Origin: Intoshia linei
Lineage: Eukaryota; Orthonectida; Rhopaluridae
Direction of reading: 5' to 3'
NCBI GenBank assembly: GCA_001642005.1
Contig: LWCA01000003.1
Coordinates: forward strand, 1-64,000
Length of the DNA stretch: 64,000 bases
Shown piece after piece: positions 37,150 to 50,400 of the stretch; the first letter of the stretch is position 1, and every line of letters begins with the position of its first letter. Below the pieces are notes generated by a model. The model ran no database searches. It was given only the letters and a program-made list of their open reading frames with translations, and had not been told where the DNA came from. Both the position numbers and the translations under genes were made by a program.

Positions 37150-39343
37150 TATATTTTAATATCTAACAACGCATACATGTCTGACTGAGTTGATTGGGTT
37201 TTTCCACGAATTAAGCATTATGGATATTAGAAAAATGCGATTGTAAGCTGCCCCGGCAGTTATATACTCATTACCTTGAAAAGCTCCGTTGTAATCGTTT
37301 CTTATGTTATGATTATTCCTATAGGCTATTCGGCCATTTCGTTTTGTCCATTATATTACAGTGATAATTTCTAATATGGTTACCTTCCCATTGGACCATA
37401 TTAATTCTTGTTATTAGTTCATTTTTCATCGTTCTATTCTCTTAACCCAGCTCGCCTATATGCAAAACTTGGTTCTAAATCAACACCTTCATTGGCCAAC
37501 CTAGTATAGTTATCATTTATAAACTGGGTTGTCATCATGATCCTCGATTCCAAGCTAAACAATCCCAATCTTTCTACGTTATTTATTTCAGCATATGTGA
37601 ACATCGCTCTTTCGTTTCAATTATACTTGAAAAATGGGGACAGTGTCGTAAAGTCATAGATGAAATATTTATAATTTTCAGATATTCCATAACAAGTTCA
37701 CTTCCACGAAATCCTAAATCCCTAAGTCCAGGTATATAAAAGTTTAGTTCACCACTCTCGTAGTTCCACTCCGTGAGGAGACTTTTTTCGAATCAAATTA
37801 GACTGTTTTGAACCTCTTGTCTGATAACGTCAATTGGCATGGTGTCATCATGGCTGATTTTAGGTAATGATATAGATTCAGATTCTCCTTTAAATTTTCT
37901 CAACATGTCTTGGTGATGGTACCTTGATATTTACTGGCATGCCAGCTAATATGAGGGCGGATTTAGCCAAATTATATGCTATCAAAGCCTGGTCCTAATT
38001 GCTGTTCTTTAATATACCTGTCAATCGTGTGGTAAACGCTCCTATTGTTATATAATTTATCAATTGCTACAAAACCATCAGGCATGTAGATATCGTACTC
38101 TGGATATATTGAATCCATATGCACTAGAAGTCTAACAAGGTTAAAACTTATCCTATCGTGACAACCAGGGAAAAAGTCGTGGAATGCTATTTTTGTATCT
38201 GTTATAAACAACTATTCACTTAACCATACCTTTCGTAGATAATTGTTATTCTGAATATCTGCTGGCGTTCCCCACAATGGTATCCCATTGTATGATACGA
38301 CATGTTCACACACATAGCCAAGTGAACTGTTTTAATATCACCATTTACATTGACATTATTCCACTCAAAACCAGCCCAACACCTGTTTGTGCCTACTGCC
38401 ATCGCGATAAGGAGGGGGAGTGTGTGATTTGTAAACTCACCCACATCCACCATATTGTGTAGCATTGTTCCTAGCCCATATGAGACTTTGTACAACCGTA
38501 ACATCATAAAATTGTTGCTTGACAATGGAAATGCTTCAAGATTGATGTTCTGCTGATAACCTTTATATTCATCCATGGTGTTAGATCGGTAAAGTGCTCA
38601 ATATATAGGGTGGCCACATAGGTATCCATAATGTAGATGAGACTTCTTCGTTATTAATTTTGATCTAGGTGCACTTTCGGTGAACATAAAATATGATGTC
38701 ACCTGGACTAATTTAATTTAATACCAAAATAAGCGGAATAGAAAATAAACGTGGTTGTCCTTCCCAAGTCCCATTGTCACCTGGTTAAAATACTTCTTGA
38801 TATTTTTGATTGGCAGGTTTGGGGCATTCCATCTCTCACCTAATTTTTTATTGTTTCTAGGACACATAATATATGTGAGCGTAGAAACCACACTGAAAAC
38901 ACCTCACCTCTTTATTTTAACCAACTTAACTTCATTTGAACAAATTTACTCGCAACTAAATGATCAACTGTTTTCATGGCCACCTCAAATTTGTTATCAT
39001 TGACTCCATTTCTGATTCTGTTAACTTAAATATCTCCTGAGTACAGATCACCTTAACTAACTCATTGTCCAATGTACGAATTGACCAAATCCTCATTGGT
39101 CAATTTCAAAGTCACCAATTTTTTGAACACCTGAAATTTTTCTTCCAACTTAACTTCACCTGCATCTAACCAGGAATCAAGTAATTCTCTATCCTGTTTA
39201 GATGCACACCTAAAAACCAACTTAATCTGAATCTTATCACTCCAATTTTCGAGCTTATTCTCCCGTTCCACCTTAAATATCAAAGATTTTAATCCATGTA
39301 ATTCCTCAACACTTTTCAACTTAGAAACTATATAATTTTCCAC
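37150..39343 (-). pseudogene. unassigned decayed coding island
   Basis: The block is visibly richer in G and C than its surroundings and contains several minus-strand frames with protein-like composition: 39343-39062 (93 aa, Lys/Glu/Leu-rich), 38576-38220 (118 aa, rich in Met, Cys and Trp) and 38211-37972 (79 aa). The last two lie in different phases only 8 bp apart, and open stretches continue to about 37600 in several phases. No domain is recognised. Composition and frame breaks suggest an inserted foreign or selfish sequence, perhaps virus- or transposon-derived, that has decayed; this is inference. Confidence 0.4.
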
Positions 39344-39535
39344 CTTAACCTCACTCGTATATATCTTTTTTCAACAAAAAGTTATTACAAAAAATATATT
39401 AGAATAAGCGAAATAAACATAAGTCCAATGAATAAAAATAATTTAGTATATCCATTTACATATTTAAGAGTGTTTTTTTCCTTTATTTTGTACAACATCA
39501 AGACATCTATTTTTCATAGACTATTTTTCACGTTA

Positions 39536-39862
39536 TTAATTTTTGTAAAAGATTTTGATCAATTTTGTTAGTTCCTCAGTATTGCTAAACTGCATCTCAT
39601 TTTTGTAAACAGACATCGCCATAATTCCCCAAAGGTTTTCAATTGGATTTAAATCTGGTGACTTTGATGGCCAATCAATTACATCAATAGAATTATCTTG
39701 AAACCATGTTTTTACTATCTTTGAAGTATGGATTGAAGCATTGTCTTGTTGGAAAAAGATATCTGTACCATAATGTAAATGTGCAAATGGAACTAAATTT
39801 TCTGATAATGTATTAATATAATTTTCAGAATTTGGTTCGATTGTTCCGTCTCTATTTTTTTG
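39536..39862 (-). pseudogene. Tc1/mariner transposase fragment (DD34E catalytic end)
   Basis: The minus strand is open for about 108 codons and contains the family landmarks FFQQDNASIHTS, VIDWPSKSPDLNPIENLWG and a terminal helix. The second Asp (QQDN) and the Glu (IEN) are separated by 34 residues, the Tc1 spacing. The N-terminal DNA-binding domain and the first catalytic Asp are absent, and no terminal inverted repeats were found, so it cannot move itself. Confidence 0.85.
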
Positions 39863-40142
39863 TTACACAATTTTAGTATAAATACTATAGTTTTATTTAT
39901 ATCATTACTTATCTTTGAAAAACTTTATTCTCTTATATTACTTTCATATTGGCGTATACTCTGACAAATATTTGGTGTTATCCTGTTGGTGATTATTGAC
40001 ATTATAGAAATTAATTCTTTTATGTTATGTGTATGTCTAGATAACTCTAGGTTCATAAAGAAATTGTACTCTTCGGGATATCTTAGGTAAAAATCTTTGG
40101 GAAAATTGAAATTTATTTCTAAATATGCACAAAATGTTAAAT

Positions 40143-40712
40143 TTAATGAGAAGTCTGTGTATTCATTTCTTCTACCAACGTCATGAAATCTGGCGTGTAA
40201 CTAGATAAATATAGTTTTAGATAATCACGTAAGTGTGAATCAGTAATTTTAGAACGATTCTTAGATTTTATCAAATTCATGACAGAAAAGGCTGACTCAC
40301 ATAGATAAGTTGAGCCGAAACAAGAATGCAAATATTCACAACACTTTTTGAGATTCGTATATTTTTCTCGAGGCACGTACTTTCAGAAATCTTGTTCTGA
40401 AACACGAGCTCTTAAAAAGATATCAGCTCTTAGAGTTAAAATTTCTGACTCAGTTGCACCTTTTTCCAAATCGAACACTTCGGTGATTTTACCAGCGATG
40501 TAATTTGCATTTAAATTTGCTTTAAACGTTAATGACATGTACTCAATTTCTTCAATCATTTTGAAATCCAGAAAACAAAAATTGAAATCGTTCATGACAA
40601 TGTTGATTTCAGATTCATATTTTTCAAAACTCCAAATGAAATCAGGATAACTTTGCAAATGATCTTTAATATTTGAGAAGAAATTGAAAGTTTGAAATTT
40701 TGAATCTATCAA
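40143..40712 (-). pseudogene. hAT transposase C-terminal relic with one nonsense codon
   Basis: One continuous phase from 40712 to 40143 is interrupted by a single TGA at 40383-40385. It ends with the hAT dimerisation signature (FGSTYLCESAFS-MN-IKSK-RS, then DSHLRDYL). The family usually has Trp at the stop position (D-F-W-x-x-V), so TGG to TGA is the simplest explanation. Zinc-finger and catalytic regions are not present upstream. A further minus-strand frame at 41036-40815 has no recognisable domain. Confidence 0.75.
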
Positions 40713-41222
40713 ATTACACCATTATTAACGACACCGTTTACCATTCATTAAATAAATAAATAAAATTTTAATTCTTTCAACTCATTTATTTAATGTACTA
40801 CAGTGGTTGTCGATTTAAACTACAGCTTTCTGAAAAATGCGTGCTTTAAATCGAATGTGTGCTTGAAATTTAACGTTTAAATTTTTATTTACAATAATTA
40901 GATTTTTGAAAAGTAATCTGTAAGTTTTTTTTTCATGGTTCATCAGTTCTCTACTAATTAAATCTTCAAGATCATAAAACATTTTTAAAGCATCGTCTGT
41001 ACAAAAATTATTAATTCCACTTTTAAGTTCATTCAATTTTGTAAAAATACTAAAAAATAATATAATTATAATAAAATAAATACTTTATCAAATATAAATA
41101 ATACAGTCTACAATAAATAAAAATTACACATCTTTTTTCATTATTAATTTTTCTTGATTTATAGGAAGAAAAATAAACGCTATATTGGAAAAATCTTCTA
41201 TCTTATGACCACTGAAATTGTC

Positions 41223-41223
41223 N
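41223..41223. other. assembly gap base (N)
   Basis: A single N at the left edge of a B-half repeat; contig join lying between the truncated ABCE1 and alpha-actinin genes. Confidence 0.95.
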
Positions 41224-41500
41224 ATTTTAATCGAAATATTTGAAAAATATTGGTTGATAATATATTAAAAATTATTTTTCACCGGGAATGCGTAGATTTC
41301 TGGGGTTGAAATTTTGTATTTATATCAACTGGAATAAGCTCTATCAGAATAATCTTTTTTTTTAATTTTCGGACCGTTAATTATTTGACATTTTTTGTTC
41401 TAATAAAATATTTCGGGAAAAAAATATATGAAAATTAAAATGCTTTTTTGACCGTGAAGGCGTCACTTATTCAGATTCAAATTTTTTTAATTATATTTTT
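41224..41500 (+). repeat. composite element, B half
   Basis: A B-half copy starting directly after the N at 41223 (TTGATAATATATTAAAAATT, GAATGCGTAGATTTCTGGGG, TATCAACTGGAATAAGC, GACCGTGAAGGCGTCAC). Between 41501 and 42058 no alpha-actinin exon is visible. Confidence 0.75.
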
Positions 41501-42058
41501 ATATTTAATTGCAAGTTAAAGTTGCTTTTTGTTAATTTTGCGGTGATTTTTAGTGTTACTGGTAGGAGCTAAGACTTGTTTCGTTCACTGAACTAAAAAT
41601 TTATCAAATTACTACATTTAAGGCATAACACATCAAGTATAATATAATGCCGTTAGTGATAAGTTTCCAGCTTTTAAAATTTGATCAACATGGATACCGG
41701 GGTACAGTCCAAGCTTTTTTGAATCTTCACATGAATGGCTGACTGATTTAAAATTTTTTAATTTAACCATAACCATATAAATAAAATTGGTATTATGATA
41801 CTAAAATAACACTAACAAAAATTAAATGGTCCTGTTCATATTGAGCACCGTTTCTTACATTTCTAAAATTTCAAGACATATAAAAGTTTCAAAGCAACAG
41901 ATATAGTAAATTCTATATAAAATAATTTCCCTAACTTAAACTTTTTATTTAATACGCGACCCCTTACTAAATAAATTATATAATAAAGTGTATATAAAAG
42001 GGATTGTATTTTTTATGTTTTCTAGTATTTTTTTCTATATAATTTTATATTTTACTAG

Positions 42059-45000
42059 GGTAATGATTTGGTCAACCTTGAAGATGCTTTTAAAATAGCA
42101 GAAGAAGAATATGACATTATGCAAATGATGGATCCTGCAGGTATTGTATATACGTTTATGCCGTATGATTTTTAAATTTTAGAGATTGTGGATTTACCTA
42201 CACCAGATGAACATTCTGTCATGGCATATGTTTCATCATACTACCATGCCTTTTCAGGTGCAGAAAAGGCAAAAAATGCTGCAAATCGAATATCCAAAGC
42301 TATTGTTAAAAATATGGAAAATGAACGTGATATGGAAGATTATGACAAAATTGCTTCAGCAGTATGCCATATTTTATATTTTTGTAAATTTTTTATAGTT
42401 GAACGAATGGATAGACATAAAAACAAAAGAATTGGATGATAGACCCGGTGTAAATGATTCTGCAATGCTTGATAAAATGTTTAACGAGTTCAGAGAATAT
42501 AGATCCAACGAAAAACCACCAAAATTAGAAGAAAAGGTATACTTTTTTTAAAATTAACAAAATTTAAATGTGATAGAGTAAATTGAATACAACCTTTGAA
42601 ACTTTACAAACACGGTTGAGATTAAATGGTCGTTCACCGTTTGTTCCAGAAACTGATAAACTTATTGAAGATATTAATAATAATTGGAAAAATTTGGAAC
42701 TTGCAGAAAAAAATCACGAAGCATGGCTTTTATTAACTAAAAAAATGTACGCATTTTAATTATTATTTATTTTTATTATTTTAGACGAGATCGATCCAAC
42801 TTTTTAAAACAGAAATTTGAAAGGAAAGCTACAATTCAAGAACAATGGTCAGAGGGTAAAATTGATGCTATGGATGACTCAAACATTATGAATGCGTCTC
42901 TAAGTGAATTAAAGGTATGTTAAAGTAAATTTTAAGATATAGCGACTAATAAATCTATTAACACAATTCGTTACCATCTGGGGAATATATATTCTACTTT
43001 TTAGACAATGATAAGAAAACAAGACGCTTTTGAATCTGAACTGCAAGCCCAGGAGCCTAGAATTCGTCAATTATATCTAATTATTGTTGAACTGCGGTGA
43101 GTATTATTAACTATAGCCATATATACGCGAGCATCATCATCAATTTATAAAAACTGATAAAAATTGCATAATATGGGGTTATTTAATGCAGACATTCTCA
43201 AACATTTTCACTCTTTGGATAGCTTCAAATTTTTTTATCTGTACCATGCACCTCTACTATAAACTAAAATGTATAAAATAAAACTAAATTAAGAACGAAT
43301 TTTTCGCTATCGAACTTTAGATTTTAGACTAAAATTTAGTAGGCCGGTAGCCGGTTTAGAAACGGTTAATGTGTAATGTTTGAATTTTTCTATAAAAATT
43401 GAATTGTATTGAATTTGGCGTTGGATCCAAAGTCATGTATGAATAGTATTTTCTCCAAATTTTTGATATCCTTGTTGTTTTTCTTCGATTTAACTTTTTT
43501 AATTTGAAACAAAATTAGTCCTATTCTCCGCAGGTCATTAATATCAATTCGTAAAAATGGTACAATAATATTTTAATGAATCAATTGGTTTTAATGATTT
43601 TATTTGCTAAAAGATAACTTGACCTGTAATATATAATAATTGACAGTATTGTGATTAATTTTTAATTATGGCCTACTACATTATATATTAAATTTATGAA
43701 AGAAAGAAAACTTACATTTGTAATATTTTGTATATATTTATATTTAGATCTATGGAATATGGAGACTTTGAAAATTTGGAGTTTAGATGGGAAGAAATTA
43801 GTAAAGTTTGGGAGGCAATACAGAAAAAATCTGGAGCTTTTATGCACTCCTTAAAGGTAATATAATGATTTCAATCTATATTATACAATTAGGAAAGATC
43901 GACACATTTAGACGAAATAGATGTATTAAAATTGGAATTTGCAAAAAAAGTTGTTGTAATGAATATTTTTTAATTTTTGAAATATAAAATTTTAGTTATT
44001 TTATAATTGGATGACGTCTTCCATTGAAGATTTGGAAGATAAATTTCAAGTAATGACAGTATCTGAAATGGAATTGATTATACGTGACCACGAAGAATTT
44101 AAAAATGTTTTTTCAACCTCTATTGAAAAGCTAGAAGATATTAAAGAAACGGCAAATAATACAAATATATTGGCGGATAAATATAATGTTACAGTAGGAG
44201 AAAACGAATACACCACTTTAAAATTACAAGACATTGTTGAAAAATACGATGAACTAGAACCTGCCATAAAAGTAAGGGATGAAGAATTGAATGAAGCAAA
44301 AACTATTCAAATTGAAAACGAAAAATTACGTTTTCAATTTGCAACACTTGCAAAACAAGTCAATGACAAGGTAAACGAGTGTGCTAATCAAATAAGTGCT
44401 CTCGGATACAACGAAAATAGCACCTCCCTTGAAGATCAAATTAACGACTTTTCAAAAATTGAAGAAACTTTGAACGGGTTTGAGCCAGAAATGTCTAAAA
44501 TTGCTGACTTAAGCAATAATCTCATCGACGCTGGCGTTTTTGACAATCAACATACTACACTAACCATTGGATCCGTTCTAATCAATTGGCATCAACAAAA
44601 AAATAACATTAGTCGAACCATCAACGAAATAAACAACCAGGTTTTATATAATAGTCCATTTACTTATTAATGTAGATTCTTATGCGAGACACTAAAGGTC
44701 TCAAAGAAGAAGAAATCCAAGAATACAGACGATCATTTTTACATTTTGATAAAAACAAAACCAAAGCTTTGGATAGCGACGAGTTCAAGTCATGTTTAAT
44801 AAGCCTTGGTCGGCTGGACGTTAATGATGATACAGATAAAAATTATGGCAATATACTGGCCGACGTTGATCCTAAAAGTACAGGATCTGTTAGTTTTAGT
44901 TCTTTTATGAATTTCATGTCCAAAGAAAGAGGTGAGGCCAACACTGCCGATCAAATTATCAATTCGTTCAAAATTATTGCTGGAGATAAGGTAATTTTTT

Positions 45001-45197
45001 ATTCACAATGTCTAAAATGTCTAATTTACATGTTATAGCCATACATTACTGCTGATATAATTAAAAGAGAACTTCCACCAGACCAAGCCGAATATTGCAT
45101 TGTTAAAATGTTACCTTACGAAGGCACTGATGGTCCAGAAGATGCATATGACTACAACTCATTTTCTAGCGCTCTCTATAATGAAGCCTCATTTTAA
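42059..45197 (+). CDS. ACTN: alpha-actinin, 5' end missing
   Basis: Twelve exons join in frame: 42059-42140, 42183-42361, 42399-42536, 42577-42746, 42785-42914, 43005-43096, 43748-43856, 43893-43955, 43996-44640, 44676-44990, 45039-45197. (The count is eleven if 42059 is taken as first.) Alpha-actinin is an antiparallel dimer that crosslinks F-actin. Present: the second half of CH2 ([17 protein letters not shown]), the neck, spectrin-like repeats 1-4, EF-hands and the C-terminal [13 protein letters not shown] motif. The first EF loop ([12 protein letters not shown]) has lost consensus acidic or Gly positions, so calcium binding is doubtful. CH1 and the first half of CH2 (about 200 residues) are not found upstream. 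Eight of the introns are 35-48 bp. AATAAA at 45225-45230 lies 28 nt after the stop. Confidence 0.92.
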
Positions 45198-45224
45198 TAA
45201 TGACACTTGTTACTGCTTAGAATC

Positions 45225-45230
45225 AATAAA
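45225..45230 (+). terminator. poly(A) signal AATAAA of alpha-actinin
   Basis: A canonical AATAAA in the 43-bp gap between the convergent alpha-actinin and Wnt stop codons. On the opposite strand AATAAA overlaps the Wnt stop (45240-45245). The two transcripts must therefore overlap at their 3' ends. Confidence 0.6.
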
Positions 45231-45240
45231 TTATAACATT

Positions 45241-46781
45241 TTATTTACATATTCCGGTAGTAATATTTTTGAAACATTGTTGACATGTGACATTGCAACA
45301 CCATTTAAAATGACAATTGCATGAATACTCTACTTTAATTTTCTCTAAACGATAGCCTCTTCCGCAGCAAACGACATCACAGTCATCCTCCTTGGGGTTA
45401 GATAGACGCTCCAGTGTATTTTGTGTATGAGTTTTACTTATTAATTCGTTGTATACGTACGGTGTACATTTTCTGTCTTTAATGAAACTGCAATAATTTG
45501 GTGAATTTTCAATGAATATTAGTTCTGATTTTAAAGGCTTTTTTCTGTCTTGAATGCGTCGTAGTGTGGTTCCAGCCTTGTTAAAAGAAACTTTTTGGGC
45601 TTGGTCATACATTTCTCTCAGAGTTGTGCCAATGTCCATAAAATCTTGCATTTTCATTGTACACGTTTTGAGAGTGCAAGAGCCGGACACGCCGTGACAT
45701 CTACATTTCATGGCGCTGGATTTTCGTATTAGCTAAATTTTGTATAAATGTAAATACTTGACCGGTACATTACCAATCTACCCGCCTCGTTATTGTGGAT
45801 GTTCATTAAAGCCCTTGCGAGACCCATGGAATATCTAGCATAATTTCTATCCTTTTCTTTAACGTCTATAAACCCGCTTGAAAATTTATATCCGTACGAA
45901 GTATTATCACTAAATATGATTCAATGCCGTTACAATAATAATTTACTTGCATCCGTTCCAAATCCAATTGGTCATTTTTGAGTTGATGTCGTTTTTATTT
46001 CCGCAATTACAATTTGTAAGTTTCCCATCTGCACAGGCTCGACTAATCGACCATGCCACCGCTGCACTGGATAATGCATGCAAAAATGCTGACTCTTTGT
46101 TTACTAAAATACAATTTATTAAAAGCGACAGACAATTAATCATTGATGGCCGTTAACTAAATTTTTTTCAACGTCTAGTCTGAGCTGGTGTAGTATAATT
46201 AATGGCAATTATTCATGTAATAATTAAATTTCAATTGTTTAAAATTGATATTGTTATTTCATGTTCGGTACATGACAAGAAAATTAATAACATGAGTTTA
46301 ATATATTATAATTACCAGAATCGTCCATAGAATTGAATGCATTTTTTTCGACAATCGTCGATTCGAGGGAGTCCAATGTTCTTTTATAAATTCTCTTGGT
46401 TCCTCCTTTTGAGCCAATGGAACAATTCCACGGTCTATTGAATAAAACGGTTTGGCACGTATTTAAAGCCATTTTAGTAGCGTCTGCAACAGAAGGCATA
46501 TGATCCATGTAAGCCTGGCAAATGCGTCTTTGGGTAGTCGACAAACCATCAATGTAACAAGAGAATTCGGCGTTTCTGTAAGCGTAATTGATCTGGGTGT
46601 CATTAGGGTGTAGTTCATTGATAATCTTGCCAGCATAAATAGCTCCAAAATCACTAAATTTTAAATGTACAAGTTTATAATTTCTTAACATCCAAGCGTA
46701 TATGGCAGAATTCAAATGTGCCTGTGAAAATAGAGTGGCAATAAATATCCATGCGGAAAAGTGTAAATGTTGTGCATTCAT
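45241..46781 (-). CDS. WNT: Wnt family secreted ligand
   Basis: Four exons, 46781-46316, 46103-45947, 45909-45774 and 45732-45241, join in frame to 416 aa. Wnts are secreted, lipid-modified glycoproteins that bind Frizzled receptors. Seen: a hydrophobic leader (residues about 8-27), the RPWNCS block, ESAFLHALSSAAVAWSISRACADG, ALMNIHNNEAGR, CRCHGVSGSC with the Ser that is palmitoleoylated in the family, and the C-terminal Cys-knot ending in ...ICK. The usual Trp after KTC is Thr (SCTLKTCT). The subfamily cannot be assigned safely; ESAF-HAL-SAA and the tail resemble Wnt11/Wnt16 most. Introns are 212, 37 and 41 bp. Confidence 0.93.
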
Positions 46782-47434
46782 TCAACAGTATATATAAATT
46801 AATAATTCTGAATCAATTTGAAACGGTGATATTTTGAAAACAAGTCTTTTAAAATAGAATATGTCACTAAAAATATTTCAAATATGAAAGTTGATTAATT
46901 AGTTTTTATTTTCAAAATCAAACAAACTTGAAAAGAAATTCATGCAAATGTCAACATTACAAATTGTTTTTCGCTCCAACAAATTTTCATTAATAAATTC
47001 TTTATAATCAACAATCTAGTTATATAATTTTAATTGTTTCTTGGATTCACATCGTCATTATGTACAATGTGCCGCGCTGTATTCCTTTGAGATTCATAAG
47101 TATAACAATTAACAAAAAACTAGTTGATCAGAAATAATACTTACATTATTATTAAACTAACACTCTAAACTGCATGTCAAATAAATGTGTTGAATGTATT
47201 TGACATACGCTTAAAAGTATTATACTTATATCGACGCAGCTGACAATCTGATAAAAACGATTTATCCAGATATTCAAAGGATTAAATCAATTATCCGTAT
47301 TGTTAAAAGTATTTCCAGTCATTTATTCGATTCGTCAGAATCAACAAATCAGTAACTATAATACAATTTTTTTATTAGAAAAGTATACATTTTATTATAA
47401 CAACCAAAAACGCAGTTTGTACAAACTAAAAAAA
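46782..47434. promoter_or_regulatory. Wnt upstream region / PAF1 3' flank
   Basis: About 650 bp without coding sequence lies upstream of the Wnt start. A TTTATT at 47391-47396 is an AATAAA on the minus strand, 39 nt after the PAF1 stop. No enhancer-like repeat is evident. Confidence 0.35.
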
Positions 47435-50400
47435 TTAATCCGATTCCGCCGATGAAGTGGAAAAGATATCTTCAATAACTTTAGCTTGGTCAATTGGTTC
47501 ATCGTCTAAATATTATATATATAAAAAAATTGAATCAACCATCATTTTCTTCACTTTGAGAATCATTCTCTTCGTCATTCCCTTCCTCCAATAACGTTAT
47601 ACGCGTTTGCTAAAATTAATAAAATAAAATATTTTCATTACAAATATACCATTTCTTTCTTTTCCACTTCATTAAGTTCCCTGTGTTTCAAATACAATTT
47701 TAAGTTTCCAATGTTGACACTTTTTTCTCGGTTTAATCGTTTGTTGAGGTTGATTCTATATTTAATGAATAATACCTATTGATTTTATCAAACCTAGCTT
47801 GGAATTCATTATAAAAAATGCCGTCTTCTCTGTCAATGAAAAAATAGTTATCAGATTTTTCCAAATCTGTTTTTGGTTTCAATTTCCACCAAAATTCTCT
47901 ATCGTTCAAATATGTGAATCTAAAAAATTTAAGGTAATATCTACCCTTGGTACAATTTTCAATTACGTATCATTTCCGTCTTCATTTTCATTAGAAACTG
48001 GCACATTTTTTCTTTGATTCATTGTTTCATCGGTAGGAACAAAAAATGCCAAATACTGCCCACCTTCTTTGTCTAAATCCTGCAAACCTCTAAATCAAAA
48101 CTAAAAATTAAATAATATACTAATTAAACCTTAATTCTGCATCCTCCAATTTTTCCAATGGAATATTTTCAGGTTTGTAGCCGCATTTACTAATGTCTGT
48201 ATCAAATGCAACAAAAATTGAAGGATATATCCAAGTCTAGTAATATAGTTTAGATGTTTAACATTTCGTAATACCTGCTTATCAGGTAATACATACTTGA
48301 CATTGACTGTAGTTACTCCTGGCTTTGAAGGGTGGTTGACAACCTAGATTAAATTATCAATGCTGAAAAAATTAAAATATCCACCTCCTCTTTAACAGTT
48401 TCAAATTGAGTATTAATAACGTCAATTTGTTTAGATACATCGCGGTACATTTCCCCACTGGTCTCAATTATTGTTTTATTACTAAATAGATGAAACAATA
48501 AAAATAGCCAAAAACCTTTCAGATTGGAAATTGGCCTTTTTTTGAGAGTCATCAAAAGTTAAATATTCAGTTTTTCGTAACCAAGAAATTCTTTTTCTGT
48601 TTTTATTGGATCTAAAAATTGTTTTTTGAATACATACATTAATCATTTCATATTATTAAACAGTCAATCGTAAAATTGTATAAATTCTGATTTACTTATA
48701 CAATGTAAATTTTTAATTATATAATACAGTTACTACATACATCTGTATTCTAATTAATTGATTAGTGTTCGTAAAGATCTCATGACATGCAGTTAATTCA
48801 AATCAATCGATATATAGAACCGTGTTTCTCAACTGGTTACCGGTGTCTAATCAAATCGAACAATTAATATAAAAAAAAAATTTAGTTATCTCCGCTACAT
48901 TAGTAAATATCACTAGTGTTTGCCTACATAACTGATTTTCTTTTGAAAAATCCACTTAAACAAACACAAAATAAAAAATACAATTTAACCAACCGTTAAT
49001 GAAAAATTCCCTTTTTCCAATACTTTTTTGAAAAACACGATTTTATCAAATCTTATCAGAAAAATCCTTTAATTTTTTCATAAATGTTATATTTTTTATA
49101 TTTCTTTGGGGTCCAAAAAAATAAATATTTTGAAATTATGATCCGTACACTATTTGAACCAGAAACTACTGGTGTAAACCAATGACAGACATTAGAGCTA
49201 TCGAAACGACGATTAAAGTAATATTACATTAAATATAATTTTGGTTTCATATTTTTTAACATTTTGTGCTAACAAATTACAATTTTTTGTAAGAAATTTA
49301 TTCAGTAGACTAAAGTTTCTTTGCGCAGAAATTGATCTCGATGGAGCATTTGCTTAATCATGGTATAATGAAGGATTTCTGGAGTCATCAATATCGCAAA
49401 TTATTTTTGGATATCAGTATTATTGAGTCCTTTTTCAATATATTCTTTAATTTTCAAGGATCAAACATAACATTTAGATTTTTTTTTAAACATTAAGCCC
49501 CCGTTTTAAGAAACGCCAGTCTAAGAGTATATCAAATGTTAATTAACATTAAATTAACATATATGCATTTAATTACAAAAAAAACATTAATAATAATATA
49601 ATAATAAATTTTTATTTTAAATTTAGTTGAAATTTTTCCTCTCATTTTGGATGTAATTATTCTTACATTGATTTTAATTACTATCACTATGTCGTTAATT
49701 ATTTTTACATTGACTGTGACTATTCTTTGAATGTAAATATGATAATTTTCAAAATGAATTTATATTTTATTTCCAAACTATATTATGATTAAATGAACCT
49801 GTGAATAACATACCGATATTTTTCCTTTACTCCTTACTATACTTTTCTACTTTATTTATATAAAGTAGAACATTTCAATGGAATCACCAATATGCAATAA
49901 AGAAATAAAGAATAAAAATATTAAATTTTTTTAAGATTTTTGTTTATAATAATATTAATACCTATATTGTAAAAATGAAGAAACTGGACTATAATTGTCA
50001 TATAAATTCTCAAATTTTATAAAAATTAGACACCCTAATTATTAGAGCCTAATAAGCTAAACTAGAATAATAATAAATTAAATCTAGCATAATTGATTAT
50101 AAAACTTTTCACACTGTTGACCTTTTCATTTTTTATTTCTCATAGACCCTACAGTAAACCAACTTAAACATTAATAAAATAAAGATAAATTCTCATAAAA
50201 TATTTAGTTATGTGCATTTAGATTTGAAAAACACTGGAATATTCAGTACAAACTAAATCTAAATTCATGTTTGTATTTCTGTTAATATTTTAAGATAACT
50301 TTAAATTTTTCTAGTGACCAAAGCCCCAAGCGTCCATATGGACTATCCCGATAATGACCATTTTACATTATAAATTAATTTAAAAATAGACAAAACCAGA

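Noticed and set aside
47756-47775. 20-bp intron in PAF1
   Set aside because: A donor 18 bp upstream gives a 38-bp intron (47756-47793), which fits both the family alignment and the usual intron size.
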